Source: an uncultured Bacillota bacterium (GTDB taxonomy: Bacteria; Bacillota; Clostridia; Lachnospirales; Lachnospiraceae). From it: 64,000 bases of DNA. A model generated the notes under the pieces. It was not told the DNA's origin and ran no database searches. It saw only the letters and a list, made by a program, of their open reading frames with translations. The DNA is taken from positions 1 to 64,000 of the forward strand of contig CASEXH010000022.1 in assembly GCA_949291945.1 (NCBI GenBank), written 5' to 3'. This document shows positions 35,630-44,112 of the stretch, in pieces. Made by a program: the position numbers and the translations under genes. Every line of letters starts with the position of its first letter. Position 1 is the stretch's first letter.

Positions 35630-38254
35630 ATGGCAAAATGGGTTTACTTATTTAGCGAAGGAAACGCCAACATGAGAGAACTCCTGGGTGGAAAGGGAGC
35701 CAATCTGGCAGAAATGACCAATTTAGGCATGCCCATTCCTCAGGGATTCACAGTAACAACAGAAGCTTGCACAGACTACTACAATAACGGCAAGAAGATT
35801 TCTGAAGAAATTCAGGGACAGATTTTCGACGCATTAGCAGAGCTGGAAGAAATCCAGGGCAAAAAATTCGGTGATACAGAAGATCCGCTGCTGGTTTCTG
35901 TTCGTTCCGGAGCAAGAGCATCTATGCCCGGTATGATGGATACAATCCTGAACCTGGGTCTGAATGATGTGGCAGTTGAAGGCTTTGCTAAAAAGACAGG
36001 CAATCCAAGATTCGCATATGATTCTTACAGACGTTTTATCCAGATGTATTCTGACGTAGTTATGGAAGTTCCAAAGTCTTTCTTCGAGAAGATCATTGAC
36101 GAAGTAAAAGAAGCTAAGGGCGTTCATTACGATACAGAATTAACTGTAGATGATTTAAAAGAGTTAGTTAAGAGATTCAAAGCTGTTTACTCTGAAGAGA
36201 TGAACGGTGAAGAATTCCCACAGGATCCTAAGGAGCAGTTAATGGGAGCAGTAAAAGCTGTATTCCGTTCCTGGGACAACCCACGTGCTATCGTATACCG
36301 TCGTATGAACGATATTCCAGGCGACTGGGGTACTGCTGTAAACGTACAGGCTATGGTATTCGGTAACATGGGCGAAACATCAGGTACAGGTGTTGCATTT
36401 ACACGTAACCCATCTACCGGTGAAAAAGGTATCTATGGCGAATACCTGATCAATGCACAGGGTGAAGACGTAGTTGCCGGTGTTCGTACACCTCAGCCGA
36501 TCAGCAAATTAGCTGAAGACCTTCCAAAATGCTACAAACAGTTCATGGAACTGGCTATGAAGCTGGAAAACCACTATCGTGATATGCAGGATATGGAGTT
36601 CACCATTCAGGAAGGTAAATTATACTTCTTACAGACACGTAACGGAAAGAGAACAGCTCCGGCTGCTATCCAGATCGCCTGCGACCTGGTAGATGAAGGT
36701 ATGATCACACCGGAAGAAGCTGTTTGCCGTATTGAAGCAAAATCTCTGGATCAGTTACTGCATCCAACCTTTGACGCTGAGTCTCTGAAAGCAGGAGAAG
36801 TAATCGGTTCTGCTCTTCCAGCATCTCCAGGTGCTGCTGCAGGTAAAGTTTACTTCACAGCTGAAGAAGCAAAAGCTGCTCACGAAGCAGGGGAAAGAGT
36901 TGTTCTGGTTCGTCTTGAGACATCTCCGGAAGATATCGAAGGTATGCATGCTTCCGAAGGTATCCTGACAGTCCGCGGCGGTATGACATCTCATGCAGCT
37001 GTTGTTGCCCGTGGTATGGGAACCTGCTGTGTATCCGGATGCGGCGATATCAAGATCAACGAAGAAGAGAAATGGTTCACATTAGGCGGATACACCTTCC
37101 ACGAAGGAGATTACATTTCCTTAGATGGTACAACAGGTAAGATCTACAAAGGCGACATCAAGACTGTAGAAGCTTCTGTAGGCGGAAACTTCGGCCGTAT
37201 CATGAGATGGGCTGACCAGTTCCGTAAATTACAGGTTCGTACAAATGCCGATACACCTGCTGACACAGAGAACGCTGTGAAATTAGGCGCTGAAGGTATC
37301 GGACTTTGCCGTACAGAGCATATGTTCTTCAACGAAGACCGTATTCCGAAGATCCGTAAGATGATTCTTTCCGATACAGTAGAGCAGAGAGAAGAAGCTC
37401 TCAACGAGCTGATCCCATTCCAGAAAGAAGACTTCAAAGCTATGTACAAAGCTCTGAAAGGTCGTCCAATGACTGTTCGTTATCTGGATCCGCCTCTGCA
37501 TGAGTTCGTTCCTACAGATCCTGAAGACATTGCAGCTCTGGCAAAAGACATGGGTCTTACAGCAGAAGAAGTACAGGCTCGCTGCGATGAACTCCATGAG
37601 TTCAACCCAATGATGGGACATCGTGGATGCCGTCTGGCTGTAACATATCCGGAAATCGCTAAGATGCAGACAAGAGCTGTCATCGAAGCTGCTATCGAAG
37701 TAAAAGATGAAATGGGCTATGATATCGTTCCTGAGATTATGATCCCATTAGTAGGCGAAAAGAAAGAGCTGAAATATGTAAAAGATGTTGTAGTTGCTAC
37801 AGCAGAAGAAGTTATGAAGGAAAAAGGCGAGTACATCAACTACCATGTTGGTACGATGATCGAGATTCCTCGTGCAGCTCTGACAGCAGATGAAATTGCT
37901 GAAGAAGCTGAGTTCTTCTCCTTCGGTACAAATGACTTAACACAGATGACCTTCGGATTCTCCCGTGATGACGCTGGTAAATTCTTAGGTTCTTACTATG
38001 AGAACAAGATTTACGAGTCTGACCCATTTGCAAAACTGGATCAGAAGGGTGTTGGCCAGCTGGTTAAGATGGCAGCAGAAAAAGGACGTTCTACAAACCC
38101 GACTCTGAAGATGGGTATCTGTGGAGAGCACGGCGGAGATCCTTCTTCCGTAGAGTTCTGCCACAAAGTAGGTCTGAACTATGTTTCCTGCTCACCATTC
38201 CGTGTGCCGATCGCAAGACTGGCAGCCGCACAGGCAGCATTGAATAATAAATAA
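35630..38254 (+). CDS. ppdK: Pyruvate, phosphate dikinase
   Basis: Interconverts PEP, AMP and PPi with pyruvate, ATP and Pi. The 874-residue chain has the usual three parts. The N-terminal ATP-grasp domain shows GGKGANLAEM and SVRSGARASMPGMMDTILNLG. The central phosphohistidine domain has the catalytic His in GGMTSHAAVVARGMG. The C-terminal PEP-binding barrel shows LCRTEHMFF, GHRGCRLAV, and the end segment GICGEHGG. ATG 35630 has AGGAGG ten bases upstream; the in-frame extension to 35507 lies before the promoter and is not coding. Strong codon bias and a 5' mRNA hairpin suggest high expression. Confidence 0.97.
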   Translation: MAKWVYLFSEGNANMRELLGGKGANLAEMTNLGMPIPQGFTVTTEACTDYYNNGKKISEEIQGQIFDALAELEEIQGKKFGDTEDPLLVSVRSGARASMPGMMDTILNLGLNDVAVEGFAKKTGNPRFAYDSYRRFIQMYSDVVMEVPKSFFEKIIDEVKEAKGVHYDTELTVDDLKELVKRFKAVYSEEMNGEEFPQDPKEQLMGAVKAVFRSWDNPRAIVYRRMNDIPGDWGTAVNVQAMVFGNMGETSGTGVAFTRNPSTGEKGIYGEYLINAQGEDVVAGVRTPQPISKLAEDLPKCYKQFMELAMKLENHYRDMQDMEFTIQEGKLYFLQTRNGKRTAPAAIQIACDLVDEGMITPEEAVCRIEAKSLDQLLHPTFDAESLKAGEVIGSALPASPGAAAGKVYFTAEEAKAAHEAGERVVLVRLETSPEDIEGMHASEGILTVRGGMTSHAAVVARGMGTCCVSGCGDIKINEEEKWFTLGGYTFHEGDYISLDGTTGKIYKGDIKTVEASVGGNFGRIMRWADQFRKLQVRTNADTPADTENAVKLGAEGIGLCRTEHMFFNEDRIPKIRKMILSDTVEQREEALNELIPFQKEDFKAMYKALKGRPMTVRYLDPPLHEFVPTDPEDIAALAKDMGLTAEEVQARCDELHEFNPMMGHRGCRLAVTYPEIAKMQTRAVIEAAIEVKDEMGYDIVPEIMIPLVGEKKELKYVKDVVVATAEEVMKEKGEYINYHVGTMIEIPRAALTADEIAEEAEFFSFGTNDLTQMTFGFSRDDAGKFLGSYYENKIYESDPFAKLDQKGVGQLVKMAAEKGRSTNPTLKMGICGEHGGDPSSVEFCHKVGLNYVSCSPFRVPIARLAAAQAALNNK

Positions 38255-38287
38255 TCATTTGTTGAATATTGTCCCGAAATAAAATCT

Positions 38288-38325
38288 GCCCTATCTCCGG
38301 CTTATGTTGGAGATAGGGCATTTTT
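38288..38325 (+). terminator. ppdK terminator
   Basis: GCCCTATCTCC and GGAGATAGGGC form an 11-bp perfect stem, then A and TTTTT. Confidence 0.92.
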
Positions 38326-38342
38326 GACTTATCCAGGATTTT

Positions 38343-38370
38343 TTGTAAAGTTTGGGGTATACTGTATAAA
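38343..38370 (+). promoter_or_regulatory. Promoter of the HAD-like gene
   Basis: TTGTAA (38343-38348), 16 bases, TATAAA (38365-38370), close before the start codon (leader about 12 bases). Confidence 0.4.
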
Positions 38371-38388
38371 AACAATAGGGTGTTCAAT

Positions 38389-39699
38389 ATGAAAGAAAAT
38401 GGAGTTTTTGAAAAAACCTCAAGGAAAATCCTGGCCCCGGCCTTAAATGGCTTTGTATTGTGGATTTTACGAAAGGCAGAGCGCAATGGGATCCGGCGGC
38501 TGTATTTCCTTGCGAGAGACGGATATTTGATGTACCGTTGTGCCCGGATTTATGTGGAGAGATTTCAGCTTCCTATAGAATGCAGATACCTGTGCTGTTC
38601 CCGGTACTCTCTCAGACGGCCCCTGTACCACAGAGATATGGGGGCGGCTCTGGACTATATATGCAGAGGCGGCACAGAAGTGACTCTGGATAAGATCCTT
38701 GACCGTTCCGGCATTGGAGCGGAGGAAAAGAGGATCACTTTGGAACTGCTGGGAATGACAGAGCAAAGAAAGATACCTATTCCCTATCCTTATTTAAAGA
38801 AAATCCGTCAGAAACTGGAAGACTGCCCTTTTTTTCTAAAAGCAGTGGAAACAAATTCCAGGGAAAAACTGCCCTCTCTTTTGGGCTATCTGGCACAGGA
38901 AGGGCTGATAGAGGAAGTCCCTATGGCATTGGTGGATAGTGGATGGACTGGCTCTATGCAGAAAGAAATTTGTCAGGCCCTGGGGATACTGGGAAAGAAG
39001 GGGAGACTGACAGGATATTACTGGGGCCTTTATGAACTGCCGGAGGGAGTCAGAAGAGAAGACTATCACTGCTATTATTTTTCTCCGGAAGCAGGTCTGA
39101 AGAAAAAAGTTTATTTCAGCAACAGTCTGTTTGAGAGCATTTTCAGCGCTCCCCACGGAATGACCACAGGATATGAGAAAGTACATGGGCAGTGGAGAAC
39201 TGTATATGCCCGGACAGATGAAGGGAGAAAAAGGTTTCTGGAAGAGCTGGAAAAAATATTGCTTGAATATACGAGAAATCAGGCGGCTTCCATGAAAGAT
39301 ATAGAGGATCTGCATTTGATCAGAGGCATACAGGAAACAGAGAAGTCATTGAGCCGTTTTATGGGAAAGCCAAAATTCCAGGAAGCACAGATATTCGGAA
39401 ATCAGCCCTTTTCTGATGATATTTTTGACGCAGGAGATCAGACAGCGGCGGGAAGAATGACGGAAGAAGAGTTAAAGGCAAACCATGTCTGGAATAAGGT
39501 GGGGAAGATGAGCGGCTTTTCTTCAGGTTATGTAAAAGAAAGCCCCTGGTATGAGGGTAGCGCTGTGCTGTATGGGAATAGACCGGCATATCATATCTTT
39601 ATGTACCATATGTATAAGTATCTTTTGTATTTGAAAAAAGAAACGGATTTTAAATATAGAGAAAAGAAAAAACTGTTCCATCCTAAAAGAAATCCATGA
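38389..39699 (+). CDS. Putative HAD-like hydrolase-domain protein of the kind found with surface polysaccharides
   Basis: A 436-residue soluble protein of uncertain function. The segment RLYFLARDGYLMYR (about residues 38-51) resembles the aspartate nucleophile loop of a HAD-related family that often occurs in polysaccharide clusters (COG5610-like). Later conserved-looking stretches are ALVDSGWTGSMQKEI, a second DSG aspartate motif, and RLTGYYWGLYELPEG. ATG 38389 is preferred to GTG 38380 because AGGG lies just upstream. It is a single-gene unit with its own terminator, 3 kb before the polysaccharide locus. Family call is moderate; substrate unknown. Confidence 0.55.
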   Translation: MKENGVFEKTSRKILAPALNGFVLWILRKAERNGIRRLYFLARDGYLMYRCARIYVERFQLPIECRYLCCSRYSLRRPLYHRDMGAALDYICRGGTEVTLDKILDRSGIGAEEKRITLELLGMTEQRKIPIPYPYLKKIRQKLEDCPFFLKAVETNSREKLPSLLGYLAQEGLIEEVPMALVDSGWTGSMQKEICQALGILGKKGRLTGYYWGLYELPEGVRREDYHCYYFSPEAGLKKKVYFSNSLFESIFSAPHGMTTGYEKVHGQWRTVYARTDEGRKRFLEELEKILLEYTRNQAASMKDIEDLHLIRGIQETEKSLSRFMGKPKFQEAQIFGNQPFSDDIFDAGDQTAAGRMTEEELKANHVWNKVGKMSGFSSGYVKESPWYEGSAVLYGNRPAYHIFMYHMYKYLLYLKKETDFKYREKKKLFHPKRNP

Positions 39700-39705
39700 G
39701 CTTAC

Positions 39706-39771
39706 CAGACGGGAGAGGATCTCCCGTCTGAGAAAGATTCTGTTTTGGAGGAACAGTTTTTTATTATTTAC
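39706..39771 (+). terminator. Tandem hairpin terminator
   Basis: First hairpin CAGACGGGAGA/TCTCCCGTCTG (39706-39730) is perfect with a 3-base loop. The second, CTGTT/AACAG, is followed by TTTTTTATTATTT. The T-run serves the plus strand, that is, the HAD-like gene. The convergent permease gene ends just beyond it. Confidence 0.8.
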
Positions 39772-41101
39772 TTGCAGTGCTCTGCCTTTTCTCTTCTTTT
39801 GGAAGAATGACATTTAAAAGAATTGCCACAATGGTTGCCAGAACTACCGGTGAGGAACCGAAGATAGTGGTTACCCAGTCCGGGAAAGCAGCTAAAGAGG
39901 CAGGTGCCTGGGTTACGCCCATTCCCAGAGCTACAGCCAGTCCTACGATGGAAGTGTTCCGGAAATTCATTTCCTGCTGCATGACCAGTTTGATTCCGGT
40001 CATGGCAATGGAGGCAAATACAGAGATGGTTGCCCCTCCCAGGACACACTGGGGAATAGTGGTCAGCAAAGCGGAAAATTTCGGTACCAGTCCGGCGATG
40101 ATCAGAACGATGGCAGCCAGTCCCAGCACACAGCGGTTAATAACTTTAGTAGTGGTTACAATACCTACGTTCTGACTGTAGGTAGCAGTAGGAAGGCCTC
40201 CAAATAAAGCTCCGATGATATTTTCAATTCCGTACATGACAATTCCACCCTGAAGCTCTTTGGTGGTAGGCTCCCGGTCCATACTTCCTACAGTAGTAGC
40301 GGACAGGTCTCCGATTGCCTGAATAGAGTTAATGGCAAATAAAACCCCAATGGCAATACAGGCGGAAGGCTCAAAGCTGACACCAAAGTGCAGAGGCTGA
40401 GGCAGCTGGAAGAAACCTGAAGTACCAATACCGGAAAAGTCGATCATACCGAAACATGCTGCCAGGATATAGCCTGCAATGATACCCACCAGAATAGAGG
40501 CAAGCTTTAAAAAGCCTTTGGCAAAATGATTCAGTCCAGTTACCACTGCCAGAGTGAAAATAGCCACCAGCCAGTTCTGCCAGGAGCCGTAAGTTTCACT
40601 GGAAGTTCCTCCGGCCATATAATTTACGGCTGTGGGATACAGGGAAAGACCAATGGTAAATACCACGGTTCCGGTAACAATAGGCGGAAACAGGATACGG
40701 ATTTTTTTTACCGTAAGACCTACAATGACAGCCACAATACCGCCGATGATCTGAGCACCCAGAATGGTGCCTACATCATATTGTCCGGCGATAGCCTGCA
40801 TACTGGGTACATAGGCAAAACTGATGCCCATGATCACGGGAAGCTTTGCTCCCAGCTGGAAATTCTTTCCTCTGATCACAGGGAAAAGCTGAAGCAGGGT
40901 ACTGATGGCAGAAACAAACAGGGCGGCCTGGATCAGGATTACCCGGTCAGCGGGATTCAGATCTGCCACGCCTGCCACAATAATGGAAGGGGTCACACAG
41001 CCCACGATCATAGCTACTACATGCTGTAGAGCCAGAGGAAGGGCCTGGCTAAATTCCGGCACACCGTCCATTTCAAAGATAGAAGCTTTGGGTTTTGACA
41101 T
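39764..41101 (-). CDS. Uracil/xanthine permease family (NCS2) transporter
   Basis: A 445-residue integral membrane protein of the nucleobase-ascorbate (NCS2) family, which takes up xanthine, uric acid or uracil by H+ symport. About 12-14 hydrophobic segments are visible. The signature segments are FGGLPTATYSQNVGIV, which carries the QN-x-G motif, and GDLSATTVGSMDREPT. The sequence style resembles xanthine/urate carriers more than UraA. CCAGGAGG on the minus strand precedes the ATG. No purine riboswitch is recognisable in its short leader. Confidence 0.88.
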   Translation of the reverse strand: MSKPKASIFEMDGVPEFSQALPLALQHVVAMIVGCVTPSIIVAGVADLNPADRVILIQAALFVSAISTLLQLFPVIRGKNFQLGAKLPVIMGISFAYVPSMQAIAGQYDVGTILGAQIIGGIVAVIVGLTVKKIRILFPPIVTGTVVFTIGLSLYPTAVNYMAGGTSSETYGSWQNWLVAIFTLAVVTGLNHFAKGFLKLASILVGIIAGYILAACFGMIDFSGIGTSGFFQLPQPLHFGVSFEPSACIAIGVLFAINSIQAIGDLSATTVGSMDREPTTKELQGGIVMYGIENIIGALFGGLPTATYSQNVGIVTTTKVINRCVLGLAAIVLIIAGLVPKFSALLTTIPQCVLGGATISVFASIAMTGIKLVMQQEMNFRNTSIVGLAVALGMGVTQAPASLAAFPDWVTTIFGSSPVVLATIVAILLNVILPKEEKRQSTASK

Positions 41102-41423
41102 AAGTAAAATCCTCCTGGATAATATGTAATTAATATCTATACTACTTTACACAATCTTATATAGGATTGTAAAGAGGAAGATGGGGAAAAAGACTTTTTT
41201 CTTTACAGTTACAGGGGTTTTCGCTATGATTATAATAACAGAGGTCAAAGACCCCGATGCAAGCATACGGGGTATTAGACCCTTGCGGCAATCGCCAAAT
41301 GGACATGCAAGCATGTCCGCTTGGCTCGTTGCTCGCAGGAATAAATGAACCTGTGAGGGAATCAAGGATATCCGTGGGATTCCTGAATCCCATATAAAAT
41401 AATAGGGAGAAAGGCGGTAAACT
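41102..41423. promoter_or_regulatory. Divergent control region with structured leader between permease and DUF362 gene
   Basis: This 322-base gap holds an imperfect inverted repeat at 41145-41174 (CTTTACACAATC against GATTGTAAAG), and a plus-strand promoter TTTACA-17-TATGAT (41202-41230). A GC-richer structured segment follows from 41250 to 41392. The structures are ACCCCG-ATGC/GCAT-CGGGGT (41251-41273) and a long hairpin closed by GCG..CAA/TTG..CGC with core GGACATG-CAAG-CATGTCC (about 41285-41336). GGGATT-CCTG-AATCCC (41376-41391) is the third. The element GCAAGCAT occurs twice. It could be a regulatory RNA leader of the DUF362 gene or a dispersed repeat. An ORF runs through it in one frame. 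Confidence 0.5.
41257..41397 (+). CDS. Possible 46-residue ORF inside the structured leader
   Basis: ATG 41257 opens a frame of 46 codons (begins MQAYGVLDPCGNRQMDMQ, ends SVGFLNPI) that stops 27 bases before the DUF362 gene. AGAGG lies 12 bases upstream, a weak ribosome-binding site. The same DNA is also open on the opposite strand and is full of palindromes, so the ORF may be an accident of a structured repeat. Reported as a candidate small gene only. Confidence 0.25.
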   Translation: MQAYGVLDPCGNRQMDMQACPLGSLLAGINEPVRESRISVGFLNPI

Positions 41424-42521
41424 ATGGAAAATACAGAGATCCTGGCTATCTATGGAACAGAATATAAGAAAATGACAAAGCGGTTATTAGAGGAGGCAGA
41501 TCTGGCTTCCAGGATACCGGACAAAGAGTGCCGTATCGGGATCAAGCCCAACCTGGTTTCCCCCTCAGAACCTTCCTGGGGAGCCACCACCCATCCGGAG
41601 ATTGTGGCGGGAATTATTGAATATCTTCAGGAGAGAGGCTTTAAAGACCTGGTTATGCTGGAAGGCTCCTGGGTAGGGGATAAGACAGAAGATACTGCCA
41701 GACTCTGCGGGTACTATGATCTCTCAGAAAAATACGGCGTGGAATTCCTGGACATGCAGAAAGACAGCTATGAAACCTATGACTGCCAGGGACTGGAGCT
41801 GAAGATCTGTGATGAGGCCATGAAGCTGGATTTTCTGATCAACGTGCCGGTAATGAAGGGACACTGCCAGACTAAGATCACCTGTGCCCTGAAAAATATG
41901 AAGGGATTGATCCCCAATTCTGAAAAACGGCGGTTCCATGCAATGGGACTCCATAAACCCATTGCTCATCTGGCAACAGGCATTCACCAGGATTTTATCG
42001 TGGTGGATAATATCTGCGGAGATTGGGATTTTGAAGATGGAGGTAATCCTGTGGTAATCAACCGGGTCATGGTTGCTGTAGATCCGGTATTATGCGATGC
42101 TTATGTGGCTCACCTTATGGGATACGAGTTGGAAGAAATTCCTTATATCCAGATGGCTGCCGAACTGGGAGCCGGTCTGGAAGACTGGGAACTGGTCCAG
42201 CTTCGGGAACTGAATCTTCCAAAGGAAAAAGCCATACTTCCCAAAGAGAGAAAAATCGTGGAACTTCAGGATGCTGTGGAGGAAGTAGAGTCCTGCAGTG
42301 CCTGCTACGGATACCTGATACCGGCCCTTCAGAAACTGAAGGAAGAGGGGACGCTGAAAGAACTGAAGGAAAAAATCTGTATTGGCCAGGGATTCAGAGG
42401 GAAAACCGGAGAACTGGGAATCGGTCAGTGTACCAGGAAATTCCGGCATTTTCTGAAAGGATGTCCTCCTACAGAAGAGGAGATTTATGAGTTTTTAAAG
42501 AACTATATAAAAGAATGGTAA
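41424..42521 (+). CDS. DUF362-domain protein
   Basis: A 365-residue cytoplasmic protein of the DUF362 family, whose members are linked to iron-sulfur chemistry; no catalytic function is established. Typical parts are visible: KPNLVSPSEPSWGATTHPE near the N-terminus and NVPVMKGHCQTKITCALKNMKG in the middle. The C-terminal third has cysteines that could bind a cluster (VESCSACYGYL; IGIGQCTRKFRHF with GCPP). The start has AAAGGCGG upstream. Transcription probably begins near 41237, giving a long structured leader. A loose hairpin (GGTAA..ATTCAG/CTGAAT..TTACC) overlaps its stop at 42517-42562 but lacks a T-run. Confidence 0.8.
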   Translation: MENTEILAIYGTEYKKMTKRLLEEADLASRIPDKECRIGIKPNLVSPSEPSWGATTHPEIVAGIIEYLQERGFKDLVMLEGSWVGDKTEDTARLCGYYDLSEKYGVEFLDMQKDSYETYDCQGLELKICDEAMKLDFLINVPVMKGHCQTKITCALKNMKGLIPNSEKRRFHAMGLHKPIAHLATGIHQDFIVVDNICGDWDFEDGGNPVVINRVMVAVDPVLCDAYVAHLMGYELEEIPYIQMAAELGAGLEDWELVQLRELNLPKEKAILPKERKIVELQDAVEEVESCSACYGYLIPALQKLKEEGTLKELKEKICIGQGFRGKTGELGIGQCTRKFRHFLKGCPPTEEEIYEFLKNYIKEW

Positions 42522-42588
42522 CTATTCAGCTGTATCTAAAGTTTCATGCCTGAATAATTACCAAAATGTCAAATTATATTGAATTTTG

Positions 42589-42618
42589 TTGTCTTCCATT
42601 TGTAAAATAAGGTATAAT
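42589..42618 (+). promoter_or_regulatory. Promoter of the polysaccharide locus
   Basis: TTGTCT (42589-42594), 18 bases, perfect TATAAT (42613-42618). A second TATAAT (42630-42635) lies downstream without a clear -35. Confidence 0.6.
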
Positions 42619-42637
42619 AAATAATCAGCTATAATAT

Positions 42638-42666
42638 CAAGCCACCTGTAGATTGCAGATGGCTTG
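42638..42666 (+). promoter_or_regulatory. Leader hairpin at the head of the polysaccharide locus
   Basis: CAAGCCA (42638-42644) and TGGCTTG (42660-42666) form a 7-bp stem that can extend through CTG/CAG after one mismatch. No T-run follows. It is located in the first 40 bases of the message, 26 bases before the first gene, where antitermination or processivity factors of long polysaccharide operons are known to act. Confidence 0.4.
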
Positions 42667-42691
42667 AAGTTTGTAGAAAGGAAGAAAAGAA

Positions 42692-44101
42692 GTGATTTTT
42701 AACTCTCTGACATTTATTTTTCTCTGTTTTATTCCCTGTATTATATGCGTGTTATTTATTGAAAAGATAGGAGGACGTTTACGTGTCAGGATACAGAATG
42801 TGATCTTAGTCCTGTTTTCCCTGCTGTTTTATGCATGGAGTGGAACACAGTACATAAAAATACTGGCGTTTTTTATTCTATTGAATTACCTCCTTGGATT
42901 TTTTGTGAAAAAGTCAAGAGTGGTACTGGCTTTGGGGATACTCTTAAATCTGGGCATTCTTTTCTATTACAAATATCTGAATCTGGTCATCACGACTTAC
43001 AATGACATTTTACATAGAGATTTCTTTCTATGGGAGATTATAGCACCCTTAGGCATTTCTTTTGTTATTTTCCAGTGTATTTCTTATATTTTTGATGTAT
43101 ATCATGAGAAAGGAAAAGTCTGCAGAAATTTATTGGATTTTGCTCTTTATATATCCTTTTTCCCTAAGATATCACAAGGCCCCATTGTGAAATGTCAGGA
43201 TATGGAAGGACAGCTGAAATATCGGAAAATCACCTTTCATAAATTTATTCAGGGTCTGGAAAGATTTATTATCGGTTTATCAAAAAAAATCCTTATAGCA
43301 GATATTCTGGGACAGACCTCTGGCGGTATTTTTTATAACATGGAGATGGGAATGGATGCAGGAACTGCATGGATCGCATTGCTCTGCTATACATTCAGTC
43401 TGTATATGGATTTCTCCGGATATTCGGATATGGCTATCGGAATGGCGGCTATGTTCGGATTTGACTTTAAGGAAAACTTTAACTTTCCTTATCTTAGTAC
43501 CTCTGTTACGGAATTCTGGAGAAGATGGCATATTTCTCTGGGAGCCTGGTTCAGGGAGTATCTCTATTTTCCTCTGGGCGGAAGCCGGAAAGGAAATGTA
43601 TACCTGAATCTTTTTATTGTGTTTCTGGCAACGGGAATCTGGCACGGAGCAGCCTGGGTCTATCTTTTCTGGGGAGCTATGCATGGAGCCTGTGTGGTTG
43701 TAGAGAGGTATCTTATGAGAAGAGGCTGGTACGAAAAAATACCGGCGATTTTCCGTTGGGCGGCAACTTTCTTTATTGTAAGTATTGGATGGATTACCTT
43801 TAATGTTACGAAGTTCGACGAATTTACAGAATTTCTGGGATATTTGTTCGGAAGAGGCACTCCGGTCTCCTTTACCTGGCTGTTCTATCTTACCCCCAGG
43901 CTGGTGACTTTGTGGGCAGTGGTAATCTTTGGAACGCTGATATTCAGCAGAAGAAAGGTCCAGGTCCAGCTGTCGAAGTGGAATGAGGAGTCACAGATAT
44001 TTAACGGAGTCAAGTATGTACTGCTTCTGGCATGTGTATTCCTCTGCTTTATCACTTCTGTCTCAGAAGGTTATCAGCCATTTTTGTATTTTCAATTTTA
44101 G
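42692..44101 (+). CDS. MBOAT-family O-acyltransferase (AlgI/DltB-like)
   Basis: A 469-residue membrane protein with about ten hydrophobic segments that moves acyl groups, usually acetyl, across the membrane for attachment to an exported polysaccharide. Family landmarks: YISFFPKISQGPIV, YMDFSGYSDMAIG, NFNFPYLSTSVTEFWRRWHI, and the catalytic His in FLATGIWHGAAW. The start is GTG 42692 with GGAAGAAAAG upstream. It is the first gene of the locus and is directly followed by an AlgJ-like partner, the normal two-protein arrangement for O-acetylation. Confidence 0.92.
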   Translation: MIFNSLTFIFLCFIPCIICVLFIEKIGGRLRVRIQNVILVLFSLLFYAWSGTQYIKILAFFILLNYLLGFFVKKSRVVLALGILLNLGILFYYKYLNLVITTYNDILHRDFFLWEIIAPLGISFVIFQCISYIFDVYHEKGKVCRNLLDFALYISFFPKISQGPIVKCQDMEGQLKYRKITFHKFIQGLERFIIGLSKKILIADILGQTSGGIFYNMEMGMDAGTAWIALLCYTFSLYMDFSGYSDMAIGMAAMFGFDFKENFNFPYLSTSVTEFWRRWHISLGAWFREYLYFPLGGSRKGNVYLNLFIVFLATGIWHGAAWVYLFWGAMHGACVVVERYLMRRGWYEKIPAIFRWAATFFIVSIGWITFNVTKFDEFTEFLGYLFGRGTPVSFTWLFYLTPRLVTLWAVVIFGTLIFSRRKVQVQLSKWNEESQIFNGVKYVLLLACVFLCFITSVSEGYQPFLYFQF

Positions 44102-44112
44102 GAGGCGTTGGA

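Noticed and set aside
41102..41200. Purine riboswitch before the xanthine/uracil-type permease
   Set aside because: The conserved core segments of the purine class could not be found on the minus strand and the leader is too short.
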